NCBI GenBank assembly: GCA_030653435.1
Contig: JAURZI010000135.1
Location: forward strand, 89,518 to 153,517
Source of the DNA: Methylovulum sp.
GTDB taxonomy: Bacteria > Pseudomonadota > Gammaproteobacteria > Methylococcales > Methylomonadaceae
DNA: 64,000 bases
Reading direction: 5' to 3'
The notes under the pieces are model-generated. The model had not been told where the DNA came from and did not search any database. It saw only the letters and a list, made by a program, of their open reading frames with translations. This document shows, piece after piece, positions 61,401-64,000 of the stretch; position 1 is the stretch's first letter; the number at the start of each line of letters is the position of its first letter. The position numbers and the translations under genes are program-made.

Positions 61401-62049
61401 CGACCATGTGCTGGCGAGCGGGCGCAATGTCAATATCCTGGTGCTGGACACCGAAGTCTATTCGAACACCGGCGGGCAAACCTCCAAATCCACGCCTTTG
61501 GGGGCGGTGGCGAAGTTCTCCGCAGGCGGCAAGGCAACCGCCAAGAAAGACTTGGCTTTATTGGCGATGGACTACCCGAACGTCTATGTCGCGCATGTCG
61601 CTTATGCCGGTAAGGATACCCAAACCTTGAACGCGTTTCTGGAAGCCGAAGCGCATGACGGGCCGTCCATCATCATTGCTTACGCGCCGTGCATCGCGCA
61701 TGGCGTAGACTTGTCGAACAACCACCGGCAACAAAACCTGGCCGTAAAAAGCGGGCACTGGCCGCTGTTCCGCTTCGATCCCAGTAAAATTAAACAAGGT
61801 AAAAATCCCATGCACCTGGATTCTGCCGAGCCGTCCATCCCGTACCGCGATTTTGTCATGAGCGAAACCCGGTTCAGTATGTTATGGCAAAGCCAGCCGG
61901 ACGCTGCGGAAGCGTTTTTAAAACAGGCGCAACAGGATGTCAGGCATCGTTACCATTACTACAAACAATTGTCGGAATTGAGCTGGGATGAAAACACCTC
62001 GGTTTCGGCGCTGAAAGCCCAGATAAAAACCGAGGTGAATCATGGTTGA
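58429..62049 (+). CDS. nifJ: Pyruvate:ferredoxin (flavodoxin) oxidoreductase
   Basis: Large TPP and iron-sulfur enzyme of 1206 aa that oxidises pyruvate to acetyl-CoA and reduces ferredoxin or flavodoxin. Domains in order: domain I with YPITPASPMGEWSDEW, domain III, a 2x[4Fe-4S] ferredoxin domain (CTQCGKCAMVCPHG and CTGCTLCVDICP near residues 690-780), and the C-terminal TPP domain with CVGCGETPYLKLASQLFGDR, NATGCSSIYGG and GGDGWAYDIGFGG. ATG 58429 (MQNQHTVTIDGNQ) is preferred over the open frame from 58282. Overlaps the next gene by 8 bases. Feeds low-potential electrons to nitrogenase in diazotrophs. Confidence 0.95.
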   Translation: MQNQHTVTIDGNQAAATIAHKLNEVIAIYPITPASPMGEWSDEWSAHGQTNLWGTVPQVIEMQSEAGAAGAIHGALQSGALATTFTASQGLLLMLPNMYKIAGELTATVFHIAARSLACQALSIFGDHSDVMAARMTGFGMLCSNSPQEVLDFALIAHAAALESRIPLMHFFDGFRTSHEIAKISMPGDDVLRAMIKNEWLQAHRRRGLTSDRPVLRGTAQNPDVYFQARESVNAYYQAMPQIVQQAMDRYAGLTGRQYRLFDYLGSEQAERVIILMGSGAEAVEETLDYLNLHGESVGMLKVRLYRPFDAQCLLAALPASCKKIAVLDRTKEPGANGEPLYKDVVTAIAQDHRKFTGFPTIIGGRYGLSSKEFTPGMIKAVFDELKQAQPKNQFTIGIYDDVTHTSLDWDTGFRTDARTDTFQAMFYGLGSDGTVSANKNSIKIIGEATDGYAQGYFVYDSKKSGAVTVSHLRFGKQPIHSTYLIADHDAQFIGCHQTIFLERYDLLKNAADNAVFLLNTPQPADRVWASLPAQMQQQMRAKNIRFYVIDGYQVAELCGMGKHINTIMQTCFFAISGVLPQEQAIAAIKHAVEKSYSKKGQRIVDLNFKAIDETLANLHPVEYIPHTIALQHQDRASRIPDTAPDFIKNVTAEIIAGRGDLLPVSAMPIDGTYPTGTAAYEKRNLALEIPVWETDICTQCGKCAMVCPHGVIRSKIYGMDMLDNAPDRFKHAPMLGKDFPAGLAMSYQVSPEDCTGCTLCVDICPIRDKSNASRKALNMQPQAPLREAERINWEFFLGIPEYDRRLLKTNTIKGAMVMQPLFEFSGACVGCGETPYLKLASQLFGDRMVIANATGCSSIYGGNLPTTPWTKNAEGRGPAWNNSLFEDNAEFGLGICVALDKQREYAHELLASLREALGAECVEAILNADQSDEAGIYEQRERVTDLKQRLAKLTDNNAVTLLELADQLCKKSVWIIGGDGWAYDIGFGGLDHVLASGRNVNILVLDTEVYSNTGGQTSKSTPLGAVAKFSAGGKATAKKDLALLAMDYPNVYVAHVAYAGKDTQTLNAFLEAEAHDGPSIIIAYAPCIAHGVDLSNNHRQQNLAVKSGHWPLFRFDPSKIKQGKNPMHLDSAEPSIPYRDFVMSETRFSMLWQSQPDAAEAFLKQAQQDVRHRYHYYKQLSELSWDENTSVSALKAQIKTEVNHG

Positions 62050-63055
62050 CTTAACAACACGCTATGTAGGCTTGACGCTGGCGAATCCGTTGGTGCCGTC
62101 GGCATCGCCGCTTAGCAAAGACCTGGATAGTGCGCGGAAACTGGAAGATGCAGGGGCTTCGGCCATTGTCATGCACTCGCTGTTCGAAGAAAAAATCGAA
62201 GCCGAAACCCAGCATTTTGCCCGATTTTTTTACCAACAAGCGCTAGGCCACGGCGAAGCCGATACTTTCCATCCTGTGCCGGATAACGTGCAAAGCTATC
62301 AGGAACAGTATCTGCAGCACTTGCAAAAGCTGAAAACCGGTTTAAGCATTCCGGTGATTGCCAGCCTGAACGGCACCTCCGCCAGCGGTTGGCTGGATTA
62401 TGGCCGGGCCTTGCAGGAAGCCGGGGCGGACGCGCTGGAACTGAATATCTATCAATTGGCGGCGAATGGCGATGACGACAGCGCGACGGTAGAAAACCGT
62501 TATCTGGAGATATTGCAGGAACTGAAGCGCCATATCCGCTTGCCGATTGCGTTAAAACTGTCCTCACAATTCAGCTCGCCTATCCATTTTGCCAAACGCC
62601 TGGAACGGGCGGGAGCGGATGGTTTGGTCTTGTTTAACCGCTTTTACCAGCCCGATATTGACCTGGAAACCTTGCAAGTCGTGCCGAAACTGGAATTGTC
62701 CACGCCCGCCGAAGCCTTGCTACGCATACGCTGGACGGCATTGATGTACGGGCGCGTCCAGTTATCTCTGGCGGTGACCGGCGGATTTCATCACATGCCG
62801 GATATTTTAAAGGCCCTGCTGGCAGGTGCGGATGTCGTGCAACTGTGCAGCGTGTTGCTGGCGCGCGGGCCGGAACGCTTGCGCACGCTGTTGACCGAAC
62901 TGGAAAACTGGCTGGACGAGCATGAATACGAATCTATCAAACAACTCAAAGGCAGCGTCAGCCAGCAACATGCGATAGATCCGAGTGCTTATGAGCGGGC
63001 GAATTATGTGCAGGTGTTGGATAACTATTCTTGTCCGGCTGGGGTGTTGCGCTAA
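62042..63055 (+). CDS. Dihydroorotate-dehydrogenase-like protein linked to nifJ
   Basis: FMN-dependent TIM-barrel protein of 337 aa. Visible are VGLTLANPLVPSASPLSKDLD at the start, IPVIASLNGTSASGW, ALELNIYQLAAN and, near the end, AVTGGFHHMPDILKALLAGADVVQLCSVLLARGP (FMN phosphate site). This family is often encoded directly after nifJ, as here with an 8-base overlap, and is distinct from true PyrD. Its substrate is not settled; it may use or supply the electrons of the pyruvate oxidoreductase. Confidence 0.88.
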   Translation: MVDLTTRYVGLTLANPLVPSASPLSKDLDSARKLEDAGASAIVMHSLFEEKIEAETQHFARFFYQQALGHGEADTFHPVPDNVQSYQEQYLQHLQKLKTGLSIPVIASLNGTSASGWLDYGRALQEAGADALELNIYQLAANGDDDSATVENRYLEILQELKRHIRLPIALKLSSQFSSPIHFAKRLERAGADGLVLFNRFYQPDIDLETLQVVPKLELSTPAEALLRIRWTALMYGRVQLSLAVTGGFHHMPDILKALLAGADVVQLCSVLLARGPERLRTLLTELENWLDEHEYESIKQLKGSVSQQHAIDPSAYERANYVQVLDNYSCPAGVLR

Positions 63056-63088
63056 TATTCTGAGTTTGATTTTTCGCTGGAAATTAAC

Positions 63089-63853
63089 ATGCCGCGTTTT
63101 TTTGTCATCTTTTTGGCTGTTGCTATGTCCATTTATCTGGTGTTTTGCGTAGGTTTATACCTTGCCCAGCGGTCTTTTATTTACCATCCGACACCCAGTG
63201 CGGGTGTTGATGCTGCGGCTGGCAAGCTCAAGTTGGCGGTAGCGGGAGCTGATTTGGCAATTACTGCCCGCCCACATGAGGGCAAAAATGCGCTGATCTA
63301 TTTCGGTGGCAATATGGAAGATGTCGCTTGGAGCTTGCCTTTATTTTTAAAGATGTTTCCTGATTATGCCCTTTATTTACCGCATTATCGGGGTTATAGC
63401 GATAGCACTGGCGAACCGAGCGAAACGGCTTTGCATAATGATGCGCTCATGCTGTTTGATAAAGTGGTTTACCCAAATCATTCCCGCATTGTAGTGGTTG
63501 GACGCAGTTTAGGTTCGGGTGTGGCCGTGCGTTTAGCCAGCCAGAGACCCATTGCCAAGCTTATTCTGATTACACCGTTTGACAGCATCCTCAATGTGGC
63601 TCAGGGCAAATTTCCGCTGTTTCCGATTAACTGGCTGTTGATTGATAAATTTGAATCATGGCAATACGCGCCGCAAATCACTGCGCCGACTTTAGTGATA
63701 GCGGCTTCACACGATCAAGTCATCCCATATACCAATACCGAACGGTTATATAAAAGCTTTACTACGGACGTGGCGACACTAACAGTCATTCCAGGCACAA
63801 ACCATGATGACATTATGGCAGTACCGTCTTATTTGGAATGGTTAAAAAAGTAA
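63089..63853 (+). CDS. Membrane-anchored alpha/beta hydrolase
   Basis: Protein of 254 aa with one N-terminal membrane helix (VIFLAVAMSIYLVFCVGLYLA). The alpha/beta hydrolase core has GRSLGSG near residue 140 (nucleophile serine), ASHDQVIPY near 210 (Asp) and GTNHDDI near 237 (His). This is the common Hydrolase_4-like fold of serine esterases or acyl hydrolases. It is 33 bp after the DHOD-like gene but may be a separate unit. Substrate unknown. Confidence 0.85.
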   Translation: MPRFFVIFLAVAMSIYLVFCVGLYLAQRSFIYHPTPSAGVDAAAGKLKLAVAGADLAITARPHEGKNALIYFGGNMEDVAWSLPLFLKMFPDYALYLPHYRGYSDSTGEPSETALHNDALMLFDKVVYPNHSRIVVVGRSLGSGVAVRLASQRPIAKLILITPFDSILNVAQGKFPLFPINWLLIDKFESWQYAPQITAPTLVIAASHDQVIPYTNTERLYKSFTTDVATLTVIPGTNHDDIMAVPSYLEWLKK

Positions 63854-64000
63854 CAAAAAATACTAGGAGTGTATCGGACTTATAAATAATTGAATAGTAA
63901 AGATTTAATTTTTACGGATGATTAAATTTAGCTATAGTTACATACCCTAGACGTTAATGCTAACGAAATTTGTCTTCTGCCAGTTTTTAACCTATTGTTT

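Overview
The window looks like the chromosome of a nitrogen-fixing gammaproteobacterium, most likely a methanotroph of the Methylococcales. The class-level evidence is gene order: fabF-pabC-mltG-tmk-holB-pilZ-tatD, zapB-like/zapA/6S RNA, ygfB-pepP-ubiH and proA-nadD-rsfS. The order-level assignment is an inference from the whole gene set (nif accessory genes, nifJ, pntAB, tellurium-resistance module). No methane oxidation gene lies in the window.

Layout. (1) 1-4746: housekeeping operon from the end of fabF to tatD, joined by 4-8 bp overlaps. (2) 4899-14350: a Ter (tellurium/stress response) operon. Three TerD-family calcium-binding proteins and a TerB flank a predicted small-molecule biosynthetic module: ATP-grasp ligase, two phosphoribosyltransferase-like proteins, HAD phosphatase and TIM-barrel C-C bond lyase. 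An AAA ATPase plus DUF4276 (Toprim-like) pair sits inside it at 7800-9765 and looks like an inserted defence or DNA-processing cassette. (3) 14491-20920: a cupredoxin-cytochrome c fusion, a TIGR03032/TPR/glycosyltransferase-like protein, and a large soluble Cache-CheW protein with an internal duplication. (4) 21012-24938: 6S RNA, zapA, a zapB-like gene, ygfB, pepP and ubiH. (5) 24939-26160: a scrap heap of mobile-element pieces. (6) 26161-31000: an ABC exporter whose ATPase motifs are all degenerate, a GH5 beta-1,3-glucanase, and an ECF sigma/ChrR-like double-cupin pair. (7) 31104-33472: rsfS, nadD and proA. (8) 33473-39094: a segment bounded by direct copies of the proA 5' end. It holds a Uma2 nuclease, a 1205-aa secreted multidomain protein, an IS4-type remnant and two inverted-repeat elements. 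(9) 39186-44051: a DUF433/DUF5615 toxin-antitoxin pair, a membrane protein and pntAB. (10) 44392-54605: a leftward nitrogen-fixation cluster. It contains nifN, nifX, a DUF269 protein, a CCE_0567 protein, fdxB, another 2Fe-2S ferredoxin, a DUF364 protein, a GlcF-like Fe-S protein, several proteins of unknown function, a rhodanese, an ankyrin protein and a NafY/NifX-like protein. Three sigma54-type promoters, two of them with identical NifA-type TGT-N10-ACA sites, point to nitrogen control. nifE is not next to nifN. (11) 54907-63853: a PilZ protein, an HDOD/cNMP-binding protein, a secreted L-type lectin, nifJ (pyruvate:ferredoxin/flavodoxin oxidoreductase) with its dihydroorotate-dehydrogenase-like partner, and an alpha/beta hydrolase.

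How the parts fit. The nif block appears to supply late steps and helpers of FeMo-cofactor assembly (NifN, NifX, DUF269, NafY-like) and low-potential electron carriers (FdxB, 2Fe-2S ferredoxin). NifJ could reduce these carriers, and PntAB would balance NADPH. The Ter operon is a separate stress module. Several non-coding elements (6S RNA, nif promoters, a strong terminator at 46079-46112, and small inverted-repeat elements) were read directly from the bases. All family names come from memory of family signatures, because no database search could be run.
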